Source: Apium graveolens (taxonomy: Eukaryota > Streptophyta > Magnoliopsida > Apiales > Apiaceae). Taken from it: a DNA stretch of 64,000 bases. The stretch lies in assembly GCF_009905375.1 (NCBI RefSeq), contig NC_133657.1, forward strand, positions 45,620,192 to 45,684,191, in the 5' to 3' direction. How positions within the stretch are numbered: position 1 is the first letter of the stretch; each line of letters begins with the position of its first letter. This document shows positions 1 to 11,556 of this stretch, piece by piece. The notes below the pieces were generated by a model. It was not told the DNA's origin, made no database searches, and saw only the letters and a program-made list of their open reading frames with translations. A program made the translations under genes and the position numbers.

Positions 1-487
1 AATACAGTTTATGCAGATTAATCGAATTAAGCACTCAACCGTATGAATAATTTTCTATTGATAAATAAAAACTGATTACAAACTAATCTCTCAAAGGATG
101 AACGGATATCCTCGAGAGCTTTTAGGTTACACAAAAGATATAATAATACGCGACACATAAAGTGTTAACCTAATATGTGCTTATATACTGCACAACTACA
201 CAATCAAATAAGGAATCCTATTCTATTACAATAAGGAATCATAAAATATATCCTTAATTTCATTGCTACTAGAATGAAAGTCCTTCACCGACTTAAATTC
301 TGCCAACTCTTTTTATCTTCAATATCTCCTGATCTTTAGCTGTAGTGACCAAATACTAATGTCAATTATTGATCAGAAAATGCTGACAACAAATGTTGAT
401 GATGTCACCTTCTGCTAAAGTCTGATATCAAATGCTGATAATAATCTTTGATGGCTTATAACCTGATATCATCAATTTCTTCTAACA
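1..487 (-). mobile_element. Element F, 3' LTR (partial, runs off left edge)
   Basis: On the minus strand a purine tract is followed at 487 by TG, the expected start of a 3' LTR, and no coding sequence follows. The start of the LTR lies in the window and the rest is beyond position 1. The stretch 380-475 repeats variants of aaatgctgat and gatatca, which may be a small motif array like those in the LTRs of C, D and E. Only one LTR is visible, so the boundary rests on the purine tract and on the remnant of a SIRE-like third ORF upstream. Confidence 0.6.
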
Positions 488-500
488 ATCTCCCCTAACT
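488..500 (-). other. Polypurine tract of element F
   Basis: Read on the minus strand, a run aggggagat lies immediately before the TG that opens the LTR. Elements B, C and D have the same ...gggagat arrangement at the same place. This is where plus-strand DNA synthesis is primed in LTR retrotransposons. Confidence 0.6.
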
Positions 501-617
501 TGTGCATTATGAAATATGGAAAAGTTCTAAATTAATGATGTCAAAAATTATCTAAATGCAGAAATTCAAACATATAATCTTTCTTAAAGTCAGTGCTTCT
601 AAACTTTATCTTTAGTC

Positions 618-1404
618 TTAAACTTCGGTACACTCTGGAGCATCATCAAGGAGTTTATTGAGTAGTTGTCTTTGAAAAACATTAATATAAATTTGCATTT
701 GTTGTTTGATATCCTTGAGCTCTTCTGTAGAATCATCATTTTGATAAACAGCTGCTCTGAGATCATGTAGATTTGATTTTTCATGTGCCAAATCATCCAG
801 TTCCATAATTCCAATCTTCTTTCAATCAGGATTAAAAGTAAGAACTTCTTTTTCTAGAGACAACCACTTTGGCTCCTTCAGTAGGAATATCAACAGTATG
901 TCTAGATTCATGAATATATTTTGGAACATAATTTGACTTGTATGACATTCCTCTTTGCTTCATTTGTACTAAGTTGTTCAAAAATTCAAACCATCTAACA
1001 GTAATAGAGTTGGTTACCTTAAGTAGAGTAGTGATGAATTCTAACTCGTGCCATGGTTTATTCTTAAAATGCTCTTGAGTAAACCTCAACCACCTTCCAG
1101 ATTCAAGAAAATATATCAGGTTTTCACCAACTAGATCATTTACAATTTGAACTGATTTTATTTTCTTTAAATCTTCAAAATTTGTGATATCACCAATCTC
1201 TATCAGATTTCCATGCTTACTTAGAATCAAAGCTTCAGATACAAAAGAATCATCATTTGAATATTCCAAGCCACTTGTTCTATGAGCTCTTCTAGACTGA
1301 GAATTTCCATTATAGATATTCTTAATAGTCAGAGCAGAATCTCTTACTGTTGCATGTGTCAGTAAGCATTTTATTCTAAAGATAATTCTGGCATATCAGA
1401 GTTT
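618..1404 (-). pseudogene. Element F third ORF, C-terminal remnant
   Basis: Two open minus-strand segments, 1269-832 (145 codons) and 806-618 (62 codons), lie in different frames and so are separated by a frameshift. The first (from about IGDITNFEDL onward) aligns by eye with the C-terminal domain of the third ORF of element C (around HICDIKEFSDIEL), including the following region with a Trp before the predicted helices. The second is charged and helical, like the C-terminus of the C protein. The function of this ORF family, which lies after pol in SIRE/Maximus-type copia elements, is unknown. The upstream end is cut off by the LTR of element E at 1410. Confidence 0.6.
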
Positions 1405-1409
1405 AAGTC

Positions 1410-2689
1410 TGTTAGTCCCAAAGTATCGTAGAAGGGGGTAAAATACGATACCTACAATCTTTTTCGATTCGCTTACAAGTTCTTCGTTATAAGTACAGAA
1501 TCAAAATAGATACAAAAAAATTCTAGAAATAAATTATTTTATTAATATAATCCTTGAGGTTGCTACAATATAATCAATGAATTGATTAGCTACAATAAAT
1601 TCAGCAACACAACTCTATGTTTACAAGGTTAATAAATGACTTTTTTTAATGGAGCTCCCGTAAATACTTTCTGTTAAATTGAAGAAGATAACCAACTGAA
1701 TAAACATTCATTTGCTGCTTTTGTAGTCTTCAAAAACAACTGGACAGGTGGCTTTATTCACACCACTTGTTTTTCTTGTTTATGCTGCATTTGTTTCATT
1801 ATAGAAATCATCCAAGTCATAAATGGCGACCATAGGGAATTCTATACTTAGAATTTATACTTGTTCTTTTTGACATGCGACCACTAGTGAACTTCCATGC
1901 CTTAGAAACTTTTCTGTTGCATAACTGGCGGCCACAGGTGAACTTCCATGCCTTCAAAACTTTTCTGTTGCATAAATGGTGACCACAGGGGATTGCTATG
2001 CCTTAGAATATATTTTCCAATTCTGACATGCGAGCACAAGGCAATTTACCTGCCTTAGTCTTTTTCGATGATTTCAATATTCGACCACAAGGTAGTTTTC
2101 TTGACTTAGAACAATTTCCGTGTTTCCAACATGCGACCACAAGGGAAATACTTGACTTAGAATATTTTATGAGTTTCCAACATGCGACCACAAGGGAAAT
2201 TCTTAACTTAGAATATTTTCTAACCTCTGTCTTCAGTAACTGTATTAACCAGCCCTTTCTTCTGTGTTAACTGAATTAAACCTAATCTGACATGCTGATG
2301 TCTGGTGCACTGGTCTGGTTTACAAACAACTAACATTAATTGATCTAAATTCAATTCCTTTTGCAGTACTTGACTGATACATTCCGAATGGTTATTTCTT
2401 GCTTCAATCACTGAACCCCTGATCTTTAACACTTTTAACCAAACTACCTGACTGATACTGGAAGTCCTTTAATGTCTTATTCTTCATGGAAGCTTGAACA
2501 TGTTAATGAACTTCTTGCGATGACTTTATTGTGGACTTAGAGAGTCATTTGCATCTTTTAATTCTTTGTGTTTATCTTGTCTTCATCTGTAGTATTCCTG
2601 TGCTTCATAATTTAAGATAGTTTATCTGTTTCTATTACATGTTGAGTTATAATTCCTTGATTACATATTATGTTACATTTTACTTTACA
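1410..2689 (-). mobile_element. Element E, 3' LTR (1280 bp)
   Basis: On the minus strand this starts TGTAAAG right after a purine tract and ends ...GGGACTAACA. The end resembles those of the C and D LTRs, which also have a cccccttct box followed by a ...taaca terminus. The length is close to that of the D LTR. The sequence aagtc at 1405-1409 would be one TSD copy, but the partner and the other LTR are beyond 64000, so this cannot be tested here. The LTR separates the third ORF of F (left) from that of E (right), showing that E inserted into F. Confidence 0.75.
1822..2200. repeat. Array of ~51-bp repeats with gcgaccacaaggg core in the E LTR
   Basis: Eight copies of a gcgaccacaaggg-like core begin near 1823, 1876, 1928, 1979, 2030, 2081, 2133 and 2184, a spacing of 51-53 bases. 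The intervening sequence is also similar (for example, a ccatgccttag or cttgacttag box recurs). The two rightmost copies are the best preserved. The same core returns as inverted pairs at 60430-60655, between pol and the third ORF of the same element. Confidence 0.85.
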
Positions 2690-2703
2690 ATATCCCCCTA
2701 TTT
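2690..2703 (-). other. Polypurine tract of element E
   Basis: On the minus strand, aaatagggggatat sits directly before the LTR start TGTAAAG. It is nearly the same as the aaatagggggagat of elements C and D, which supports a common lineage. Confidence 0.75.
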
Positions 2704-2912
2704 GATTGTTAGAGTTCGACAAACAAAACCCCAGGATAACTCAACTGAAAATAAGAAAAAGTACAACCTCAAAAACAGATAAAGATATTAAATATATTCT
2801 GATTACATTTTCATTTCCAGATTTCTTAAATTACAAGTTACAAAGAAGTGTTCCTCTAGCCTGAACAAAATATCTAGGTCTTCTTTGTCTTTGTCTTCTT
2901 GAGCTTCTTGCC
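2704..2912. other. Non-coding stretch between E third ORF and its polypurine tract
   Basis: No open frame of note. By analogy with elements C and D, which also have 200-300 bases between the third-ORF stop and the polypurine tract, this is the 3' untranslated part of E. Confidence 0.5.
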
Positions 2913-3972
2913 TTAACTGCTTTCTCCTTCTTGAGTAGATTGAGTCTGAATAGACTTTCTCTTGGGAGCTTTCCTTTTAGAATCTGATGACTTTGTTCTA
3001 TCAGGAAGAGATGATCCTTTGCTTCTATTCAGAAGGTCATCCAGTCTAGCTTGAACCAAATCACGAGCTTCTATTTCTAGTGCATTAATGGGAGGTGGAT
3101 TATTCAGCTTATTAAGCATCATCTAGAGATATTTGACTTTGGAACACTTCGGAAGAAGATCAAACAACATTGTAGATCTTTTTGACATTACGAAGACTAT
3201 TATCCTTTTAGGATATCCTCGTACTCTCTTGGTGTCGTTGATCGATTCTTCTTGCAATACCTCATCAAGTATCTTTATGATTGGAATCAAAGAAATCTTG
3301 TCCTTCTTACATGTTAAGAGTTTGACATCCATTAAGGCTTGATATATTGCTTTTGATCCGCTTGTTCTGAAATTATTGATCTTAATCTTTGATTTATTAA
3401 TCTGAAAGACTAGTTCCCATTCACTGTTAGTGCTGATGATAGGTTCACTATCTTTTAGAAGATTAATTTCTGGCTCTCCATTGATGAACACCATCTCATG
3501 ATAAACTCTTTCAACTTTTTTCATGTCCTTCTCTGTATCCCTGATCATTTTGTCATTGAGCCTATAATCATATAGAATTTCAGCAGCTTTAAGGTCTGCT
3601 TCTGATCTTTTGACTCCTGGTGCTTCCAGCTTTGCTCTTTTGCTCCTGAGTTGACTTTCCAGGAAAGTGAGTTGTTGAAAATGAATGGATCTTATCTATA
3701 GATCAGACATGGTGATGTTTTGCAATCTGCCATCTGCAAATACTTCGATCACCAATGGAGTAAAGAATTCTTGAGGAGATACATCCATCATCATCTTCCG
3801 AAGCTTGTCTCTGAAGTATTCATTTTCATTTAATTTCAACCATGGGATTTTTGATGCTAAGACAAGTAGTTCCACTTTATTCAGCTTCTTCAGTACACTA
3901 GTAGAGATCATCATTTGGAGTCCATCTCTGTGATTAACAGTGATCTTCCATCCATTCTTTAGAATGTTCACA
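2913..3972 (-). pseudogene. Element E third ORF, 3' part (split by element A)
   Basis: Minus-strand segments 3972-3696, 3548-3123 and 3122-2913 continue the ORF that is cut at 57522 on the other side of element A. The first segment aligns by eye with the C element around GITVHKSPHWLMEF and the helical region after it. The last segment is rich in Lys, Arg and Ser (KRKAPKRKS), a likely basic tail. Frame breaks and stops separate the segments, so the gene is broken apart from the A insertion. Function is unknown; the family is the extra ORF after pol in SIRE-like copia elements. Confidence 0.6.
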
Positions 3973-3977
3973 GTGGT
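3973..3977. repeat. TSD of element A, left copy (gtggt)
   Basis: The sequence gtggt directly precedes the LTR at 3978, and an identical gtggt directly follows the other LTR at 57517-57521. This marks a single insertion event spanning 53.5 kb, now enlarged by nested elements. Confidence 0.93.
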
Positions 3978-6900
3978 TGTAACACCCCCAAATCCGGGGT
4001 CAGGATTGGGTGTCACTACACAACTTTAAATAATAATAAAAACCTGTATATTAAAATAAATATACAGATAACCCCTCATATTCAGGATTGCTTACAGGTT
4101 ATAGTATGAAACAAGAATCTAACCTTCTAAAATTTACATTTGTCTAAATACAATTTCATTACCTCACTACTAATTTCCTTGTATTGGTAGCTCCTACATC
4201 TCCAAATTTCTTCAGCTGGAATCTCACCACTTTTGATGTCTATTAAAAGCTATTCACTTTGCCCTTATTTGATACTGAAAGAAATAAGAGTTCACAAAGC
4301 AAGAGTGAGCCAAAAATGCCCAGCAAGTGTCATAAATGGTTTCTAGGTATCAGATTAGAAAACTCCTGGAAATGATTGTTGAATGATTTTAAAAACATCT
4401 TTATATATTTAAATAGTTGAGCGAACAAAGCATCGGCCCACATTGGCCTTTAATAATAAATCACATTTTTCCGTAAAAGGACGTAATTGTTTCAATATTT
4501 CATCCTTTTGAATTAAATCTTGGTGTGGGTTTGTAATTATGAACCATTCGGAAAGGAATGCCGTTAGTGGCGATCAACAATAAATTAGACTAGACACTAG
4601 GAACTAAAGTATGAACTATAACCTGCTAATCAGTCAGGAGATAGTGCGGATGTATACCCAACTGCATAGACCCAACCAACATATGGGGTACCCAGGCCAC
4701 TATGGCCTATGGGTCTGGTTCATCCCTGACCCATATGATCCAGCTTATCACTGGTCCTAATAGTAACCATCCAGCCCGTAGAGTATTTTGATATCAAATC
4801 ATTTTGATTTCAAAACATCCCAAATTAGGGTTCGCAAATAACCCGAACGAATGGGTATTTGCTCAAGAGAGCAATCGAATTATACGAACAATAATGGAAA
4901 GAACCAGTATTATAAGAGTAATTGCAGCGAAATATAAAACAGTTAACTATTCTGGACTTAGAATATGAACGAATAAATATTTGTAGTATTTAAGGAGAAA
5001 GGTTAGGAATACTTGCAGTATTTAAAAGAAAGTTTGGGAACACTTGCAGTATTTAAAAGAAAGTTCGTGAATACTTGCCTCAATTGATAATCCTCCAATC
5101 TTTAACTAGCTGCCATATCACTCAGTCCTGTCGCATCTGTATTACCCTTGACGGGCTATTTGACCTTTCTTATCATTTACCCTTCTAGGTTTATCTTTAT
5201 TCTGAATCTACTCGTTTCAGTACTACACGCAATCAGGCTTTACTTCTACAATTTCTATCTGGATTTGAACGTCTCGCACTATGTGCATCTATCACAAATA
5301 ATACTATTTAATAAACTGACAATATATAGTTGACTAGTCTATACACTTTTCCCTATCGTCTACCCGCCCGATAATAACAGATAAAGATCACATCTCAATC
5401 AGATAATGTTTAAAAGATACGTTGACTCATTATCCACATAACACGTACACATAGGGCATGTAATCATATATCACCTAATCACATAATTCATGTAGCACAT
5501 AAGTTGAATCGTCAAAAGATAGGTCTCGATATGTTTAGAATTGAAATTGGGTCAAAAAGAATATTTTATCGATCAATTATTGACTCAGAATGATCCATAA
5601 AAAAACATTCTTTAGATACAAAGGAATTTAGGTCTCGAAAATATTTTTAATAAGTGCAAAATATTTTTCTGAGTCTAGAGGCGTTCGTTTCGTATTAAAC
5701 GGACGAACGATTGATTTATTATGAATTTTTGAACATTTTTTTGGAATTAAAACGGTCTCCGAATCATTTAATAATTAAATAATAGGGTTCGAATACCTAA
5801 ATATGACTTTAAAATAATTTTATAATAAATATCGAGCCTTGAAAATAATTTAAAATAATATTTTACAACTGGAAACTATTTTTATAAATTTTTAAATCAT
5901 TTTTAAATAATTAAATCTAATTATTAAATCAATTAAAATTAATTAATGATTAATTTAATTAATTAGTCAATTAATTATAAGTTAATCGATTAATTATAAT
6001 AATTAAAAACTAATTAAAATTAGTTAATAATATAATTTTGATTTATTTTTGAATAAATAAATAATTAAAATAATTTTCTGAATTTAAAATAATTAAATAA
6101 ATATTTCTTTTTTTTAAATAATAAACAAATCATTTTTAAAAATAATTTAAATAACAGGGATCAAATTGTAACTTTTAAAACTGTAGGATATCGAATGCAA
6201 AATTTGAAACTTAATGCGGAGGGTCAATTTTGTAAAAATGAAAAGTTTGAGGACTGAAACTCACCATCTCCAAAACCTTGGGGGCTGATTGGCAATTTTG
6301 CCAATCGCCGCCGTCCAAGGTCGCCGGAGATGGCGACGGTCCCCATTTTCTGTTCAAATACGCACCAAAAGGTGCAGATTTCTCCTTCAAAACACCAGGA
6401 ATCAATTCGTATGATTGTTTTCAGCAACTAATCAGTCGTTTGGCCGGAAATTCACTGCAAAGTTCGCCGCCACCGTCGAGTTCCTCAACTCCGGAGAGGC
6501 TTCATCTGGCATCATCTGTTTAGCTCGTATATACCATTGCAATTGTTTTTCAACGATCTACAGTTCTGTGCAAACAATTTTATCTGATAACCCTTAAATA
6601 AAAAACGCCTAAATTTCAATTAAGAACATTCAAAGCTATAAACCCTAAATTTTCAACTTGAGAATCAAACAGCAATTTGAACATGTTATTGAACTCCAAA
6701 TTAGTCATATAATATACTAAAATGACCAGGAGAATATTATCTACATGATGGAATCATCAAATCATATCAACAACATCAAGAACAAAAATTAATGTATTAA
6801 TCCTTAATTAATTCGAATATAATTAAATAAATAAGAAAATTACCATGATTTCTGGGCAAAAACTGATGATTGATTCAGAAAGAAGATTTCGAGAGCTTCG

Positions 6901-7713
6901 TTTTGATATGCTGCACGCCCGAATCGGAGTTCGATAACGCCTTCGTTCGTGTGTTTGATTCTCAGGAACATATCGGTTTTCTAGGTTTTTCTCTGTATTT
7001 ACGGTATTTTTACGGGTTGCAAAATGAATAAACAAATAAAATGAAATAAGAAATATGCTATTTATATTTATGAAATATTGGTTCGTTCTGGATCGTTTTG
7101 GATCGATAAATTAGTTGCTTAGCCGCTAAGTAACTGCAATAACGATCCGATTTGATATCAGTTTTGGATAATTATCCCAACCGGGCCTTTTATAAAACAC
7201 TCTATACGAAAAAATGTAATGATATCTCGTCTTTCGAGAATACGGGTTTCGTTGGTTCACCGAAATGATTATCGTATCCAAAATCTTGCGCCGGGCCGCG
7301 CACGGGTCAAACCATGATCCGGATCGAAAAAGTCAAAACACGGAAAATGTCCGGAATTACCAGATTAGGTTAGGAAGGAGTTTTTGGAAGAGTTTTGGGT
7401 TGTAAAAACGTAAAAATGGTTGAAGTCGGACGATTCCCGGCTTATAAAATAATTTTGTAATTATACAGAAAATAATTAATAAATTCATAAATCATTATAA
7501 AATCATATAACACTCCATAAATTACCAGAAAAATACCTTAATTATCTATATTTTATTCTGGACATATTAAAATTAATATACTCACATTTTATTATATACA
7601 AACATCCAAATATTATTATGAATCATCAGAGAATTCACCAAAAATTCATATAATATTCACATAATAATCATATATCGATACAAATAATTATACGATATTT
7701 CCCGGATGTTACA
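3978..7713 (-). mobile_element. Element A, 3' LTR (3736 bp)
   Basis: Begins tgtaacaccccc and ends ccggatgttaca, and matches 53783-57516 along its length with about 3% differences by eye in the first 500 bases. The terminal tgtaac/gttaca is an inverted repeat. It includes an AT-rich stretch at 5,800-6,180 and a GC-richer stretch at 6,280-6,520. On the minus strand TATAAATA (7066-7059) is followed by a plausible leader, and could be the promoter. Small open frames inside (for example 6211-6523) occur in several overlapping frames on both strands and look like chance. Confidence 0.93.
7059..7066 (-). promoter_or_regulatory. Possible TATA box of the element A LTR
   Basis: Minus-strand TATAAATA, kept in the other LTR at 56868-56861. 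About 30 bases downstream on the minus strand begins a less AT-rich leader. This is only a sequence match. Confidence 0.4.
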
Positions 7714-8167
7714 TCCTTCCCCCTCAAAAGGATTATGTCCTCAGAATCATGTAAGGAATAATACTGATACTTTTCAAGTTTATCACTTTCATTTTCTCAG
7801 GTTAATCTCTCAACCTTATACATTTTTTTATACCTTAACATATAATACCAATATTTCCTTAATAGCCCCTCGCTAAAATCATATTCTATTTGTTGCTTAT
7901 ATAACTCAATTCAACTCTCCATCTCCTATATATAATGGAGCTAACTTACTCTTTCTGCTATACGGGTAGCGGTGAAGCCAACTCACTTCTAATTATCCTG
8001 TGTATTTTACTATCTAGGAGGGACCAACATAACATGTCTTAATTCTCTTTTTCTTTCTAATTCTAGTAACTCGTGCTTATGTGCGTTTCCAACTGTTACT
8101 CAGTGTTGAACCTCGTTCCCATATGTTTCTTTGTTCAAATAACCTAATTTGTAATCGCTTCCCATCA
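7714..8167 (-). other. Element A internal region, 3' end with polypurine tract
   Basis: On the minus strand ccttttgagggggaagga (7731-7714) abuts the LTR and is the polypurine tract. Just upstream, gattctgaggacataat resembles the box (ttcgaggacgaaatt) that ends pol in many Tekay/Del chromoviruses. The remainder shows no open frame on either strand. B interrupts the region at 8168-8172. Confidence 0.7.
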
Positions 8168-8172
8168 CATTC
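8168..8172. repeat. TSD of element B, left copy (cattc)
   Basis: cattc precedes the LTR start tgaaagag, and the same five bases follow the 3' LTR at 48429-48433. Confidence 0.92.
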
Positions 8173-9879
8173 TGAAAGAGATATGTCCTAAGTCCAATCA
8201 TGTATGAGGATTTAGGAATAACTTTTATGTAATCTGTTTTAATTTCATTGATATTAATAAAATGCTTGTTTTGTTTTTATTGCGGGCTCTATCTATTTAA
8301 ATGTTTAAATAAGATATACCACAGTTTAGAATAAAGCTTTTTATGGATTGTGATGAGATCATAATAATGAGACCTAAAAGATGATAACTCTAAACTTAAA
8401 TAGTTCCTCGTCGTAGGATTACTAATTGGTAATTAATAATCCGCAAAGATCGGTACATACTATGCTTGCTTCATTATGAAGGATGTCTGTTCTCATACAC
8501 ATTTGTGTGGTGACACTATAGCTAGTATGTAGGTGCTTATTATAGAATAAGTTCACTGAACATGACTCATACAGCTGAAGAACTGATGGAGTTCACTCAC
8601 GTGTCAGTAGTTGTTCACATAGTGATAGTTGTACAAGTATCCTTAGACTTGAGGTCATCATAGTCATCTTGTGTACACTAAACTATGCTTTGGTTTAGTT
8701 CTTAGTCTCAAGGGACAATTATAAGGGCTCTACTGGGTATAGGAATTTGTACACGAAAATAGTGTATGATCAATAAAGGATCTATCCCTTCCAGTGTAGG
8801 AAGAGAATATTCAATGCTGATCCACTTATGTTAGTTCAGGAATTCCTGGCCAGAGTGAATGAAATTAGAAATGAGTTTCTAATTTACATTAAATAGAAAT
8901 AAGCATAGTGAATGGGAAAGCAAGTGATTAAATAAGATAGACTTGACACAAGTTTCATGCCTTGTATTTAATCGTGACATTGCAGGGTAGAAGGAATTGA
9001 TTGTACGGTAACTACTCACTGAATATGTTCTTGGTATTCTAAGCAGTGAATTCGTATTATCCGGATAGTCGCGATATGCTGAGAAGTATCCCTCACGATG
9101 TAGAATAAATATGATTAATTAATTAATCATATTTAATGAATTAGAGAATTTATATAAATAATGATAAAATAGTTTTATTATTATTTATTTCTACTACCGG
9201 CTTAATATTGAACCTACAGGGTCACACCATAAAAGAGAATGATTTAATGGTGGAGGAATTAATTAATAATGGCTGATAATTATTTATTTATGAAATAAAT
9301 AATTAATTGGCAAATTTAATAATTGATTAAATGAGGTTTAATTGTTTATAAATTAATTAAGAAAAGGTTCTTAATATTATTAATTAAGAATTTAATTTTT
9401 GGAAATTAAATCAAGTGAGAGAATTATTTCTAAAGAGTTTAGAAAAAGGATTAATAATTAAAAGGTGTTTTAATTATTAGTGAGAATAATAAAGGGTTAA
9501 TAATAATAATATTTTATGGGAAATTTTCAGCTAAAAATTTTGCCTATAAATATACTATTATAGACCCTATTTTTGCCTCAACCAAAAAGATTTAAAAAAC
9601 CCTAATTCTCTCCATCTCCTCCTCCTTCATTACATCATTTTCTTGGTGGATACCGGTGGAGTGCTTCACACTTGAGGAGCAGCTGCTAAGGATCTCCATT
9701 CATCGTTTTTGGATCGCCATTAAAGACCTCAATCTTTCCATTAACGTAAAGCTTCTTAAGGTAAACATACTGAACTACGAATTAAATATTATTTTTTGCG
9801 TGGATCCTGCGGAGGGCTTCGGTTTTTGTTAAGGTTTAAATTTACGTTTTCGCTGCGTTTATGTGCTAAAAACCCTTCA
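8173..9879 (+). mobile_element. Element B, 5' LTR (1707 bp)
   Basis: Complete and uninterrupted, with TG at the start and CA at the end. A TATAAATA at 9545-9552 is followed by aaaaccctaattctctcc, a typical plant 5' leader type, and a TATAAATA is also present in the 3' LTR at 48094-48101. The stretch 9100-9530 is AT-rich, with several attaattaat palindromes. Confidence 0.92.
9545..9552 (+). promoter_or_regulatory. TATA box of the element B 5' LTR
   Basis: TATAAATA, conserved in both LTRs, lies about 45 bases before a pyrimidine-rich leader. This is the usual place for the LTR promoter. Confidence 0.6.
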
Positions 9880-10518
9880 AAGGCATATTTTCTCGTCTGT
9901 AAGGCGTTTGATGTCGTTTACTGCCCGTAAACAGTGATTCTTGTTTTTCTGATTTGATTCTGATTTTTCTGATTTTTGTCATATTTTCTTTTTATGATTA
10001 GATCATGGATAATATGATATCTTAAGATCAGATTATGTGTTTTAACATGCTTTTATGTGTTGTATGAGCATGGTGGATGGTTATGGCCTTTCGACCTTAG
10101 TGTAATGGTTTTGGTTTTAGTTTTAAATACGACTTGCATGTCGTCAATCTTTGTAATCATAAATCTCGAATGTAACTCGAGTTATTCTTGTAAGTTCATT
10201 AGATTAGTTTTACTTTCAAAAATTTAATGTAATTGAAGACTCAAGAAGGTTATCCAATGGAGGTGATACAAAGAAGAAGACGAGGCATACAAGAAGTCTA
10301 AACAAAGAAGAAAACTTATGTAATAAGTAGTTGTATTTATCTCCATCACCATATTAGATTGACCTTGATCTTTATCATGAGATTGATAAAGATCACATAG
10401 GATGGGGCCATAACCAAACACATTTACTTTATCGCACTTTACATTTACTTGTTTATTTAATTTTATATATGAGATATATGCCTATGTTTACCATGCGATG
10501 ATAGATTTAGGTGAACTT
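9880..10518 (+). other. Element B leader, left part
   Basis: Follows the 5' LTR. No tggtatcagagc primer site is seen here, and no long open frame. A minus-strand frame at 10224-10421 has no recognisable product. The sequence continues after C at 35774. Confidence 0.6.
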
Positions 10519-10523
10519 AAAAT
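10519..10523. repeat. TSD of tandem element C, left copy (aaaat)
   Basis: aaaat directly precedes LTR 1, and an identical aaaat directly follows LTR 3 at 35769-35773. No such pair flanks the middle LTR. Confidence 0.92.
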
Positions 10524-10589
10524 TGCTAGGAATATGTGTATTAGTTTGATGATAAGTTAAACAAAACATTTAAGTAGAAATCTAGTGTT

Positions 10590-10876
10590 TGTAGCCTCAA
10601 TGGATAAGACCATCTTGGCTATCCGTTGAAGGAGTAGCTTTACTTAGCAATAAGTTTAGTATTGTATAAGTGAAAAGGTATCAACTGATATTGAAGACCT
10701 TCAACGGATAAGAAACAAAGCTTCAACGGATGTCTCTAATGCTTCAATGGATAATATCCATCAACGGATAAGTGCTTCAACGGATAAAGACTTCAACTGA
10801 TAATGCATCAACGGATAAAGCTTCAACGGATAAAGCCTCAACGGATAAGGCATCAACGGATGAAAGCTTCAACGGA
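10590..10876 (+). repeat. tcaacggata motif array in C LTR 1
   Basis: About 14 copies: nine exact caacggat in direct orientation, one inverted tatccgttga near 10619, and variants caatgg (2) and caactg (2). Spacing is irregular, 11-25 bases in the dense part. The caactg variants are shared by all three LTRs, while caatgg occurs at different copies in different LTRs, as expected for C-to-T change at the CpG in the motif. Confidence 0.9.
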
Positions 10877-11124
10877 TGCTTAGTTCATTAGCAGTTGATA
10901 GTGACAATTCATAAGCTGACAGAGGCACATGGGTTGACAGAGACAAACTGGAATGTGGAAGCCTCTTGGAGGAATCAAGAAAATGCAGCATTTCCATTCT
11001 GGTGCAAACAAGGAAGTGTTCAAAGATTCACAGATTATCCTAGATTGCATTGGATAGAGAAATGAAGAAGAAACATGTGAAGAGCCTTTTTAATTGTATT
11101 TTACAGTTTTGTCTTCACTTGTAA

Positions 11125-11147
11125 ACTTGGTGATATATAAACCAAGT
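11125..11147 (+). promoter_or_regulatory. TATA box inside an inverted repeat, C LTR 1
   Basis: TATATAAA (11134-11141) is framed by acttggt (11125-11131) and accaagt (11141-11147), a perfect 7-bp inverted repeat. The same arrangement occurs in LTR 2 (TATA at 23254-23261) and LTR 3 (35408-35415). The position in the LTR suits the promoter. Confidence 0.65.
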
Positions 11148-11498
11148 AGCAACTAGTAATTAGATATGAATTTTCCAGAGCTGTTTAGAAAAATCCAGAG
11201 AGAAAATCATCTAGTTTATACTAGGAAGCAGCTGTGATTTTATTCTTTGAATCACAGATTTTCTGAAATAACACATCTCTGGTGGAACAACAAATCCACC
11301 AGAAAAGTTTTTAAGTTCTCTGTGTTCTTTACATTTGTGTTTGAATATATATCTGTCTGCATTGGCTTCAAGCAATTCACACACACTTGTTCTCAGAAAC
11401 ACTTAGCCTTAGAAACTGCTCAAAACTTGAAAAAGTTTTGAGATTTACATTCAACCCCCTTCTGTAAATCTCATTGTTAGTCCACTGGGAATAACAAT

Positions 11499-11510
11499 TG
11501 GTATCAGAAC
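11499..11510 (+). other. Primer-binding site, C unit 1
   Basis: tggtatcagaac starts two bases after the LTR end. It matches the initiator tRNA-Met site found in D and A (tggtatcagagc) except for one base. Confidence 0.85.
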
Positions 11511-11556
11511 TTGCTCTTAACATACAAAGAGTTTAAAGATCTATTCTGCTAACATC

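Larger units (their letters stand above)
10524..11496 (+). mobile_element. Element C, LTR 1 (973 bp, with 105-bp deletion)
   Basis: Starts tgctaggaatatg and ends gggaataaca. Compared with LTR 2 it lacks the equivalent of 22682-22786. The deletion lies between two copies of ttgta, a microhomology of five bases. It carries the tcaacggata array (10590-10876) and the TATA hairpin. Confidence 0.93.

Noticed and set aside
2003..2270. Repeat-containing frames on both strands of the E LTR array
   Set aside because: The open frames follow from the 51-bp period (a multiple of three) and not from coding; they lie inside an LTR.
5148..5333. Small membrane-protein-like frame (and counterpart at 54954-55139)
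   Set aside because: Hydrophobic by AT-rich codons, inside the A LTR and antisense to it. The start differs between copies. Probably chance.
6211..6600. Overlapping small frames on both strands in the GC-richer part of the A LTR
   Set aside because: They occur in several frames at once, differ between the two LTR copies (frames lost or shortened in 56027-56400), and have no recognisable domain. Base composition explains them.
10590..10876. CRISPR-like array
   Set aside because: The units are 10 bases with irregular spacers, in both orientations and inside a plant LTR. No cas genes are present.
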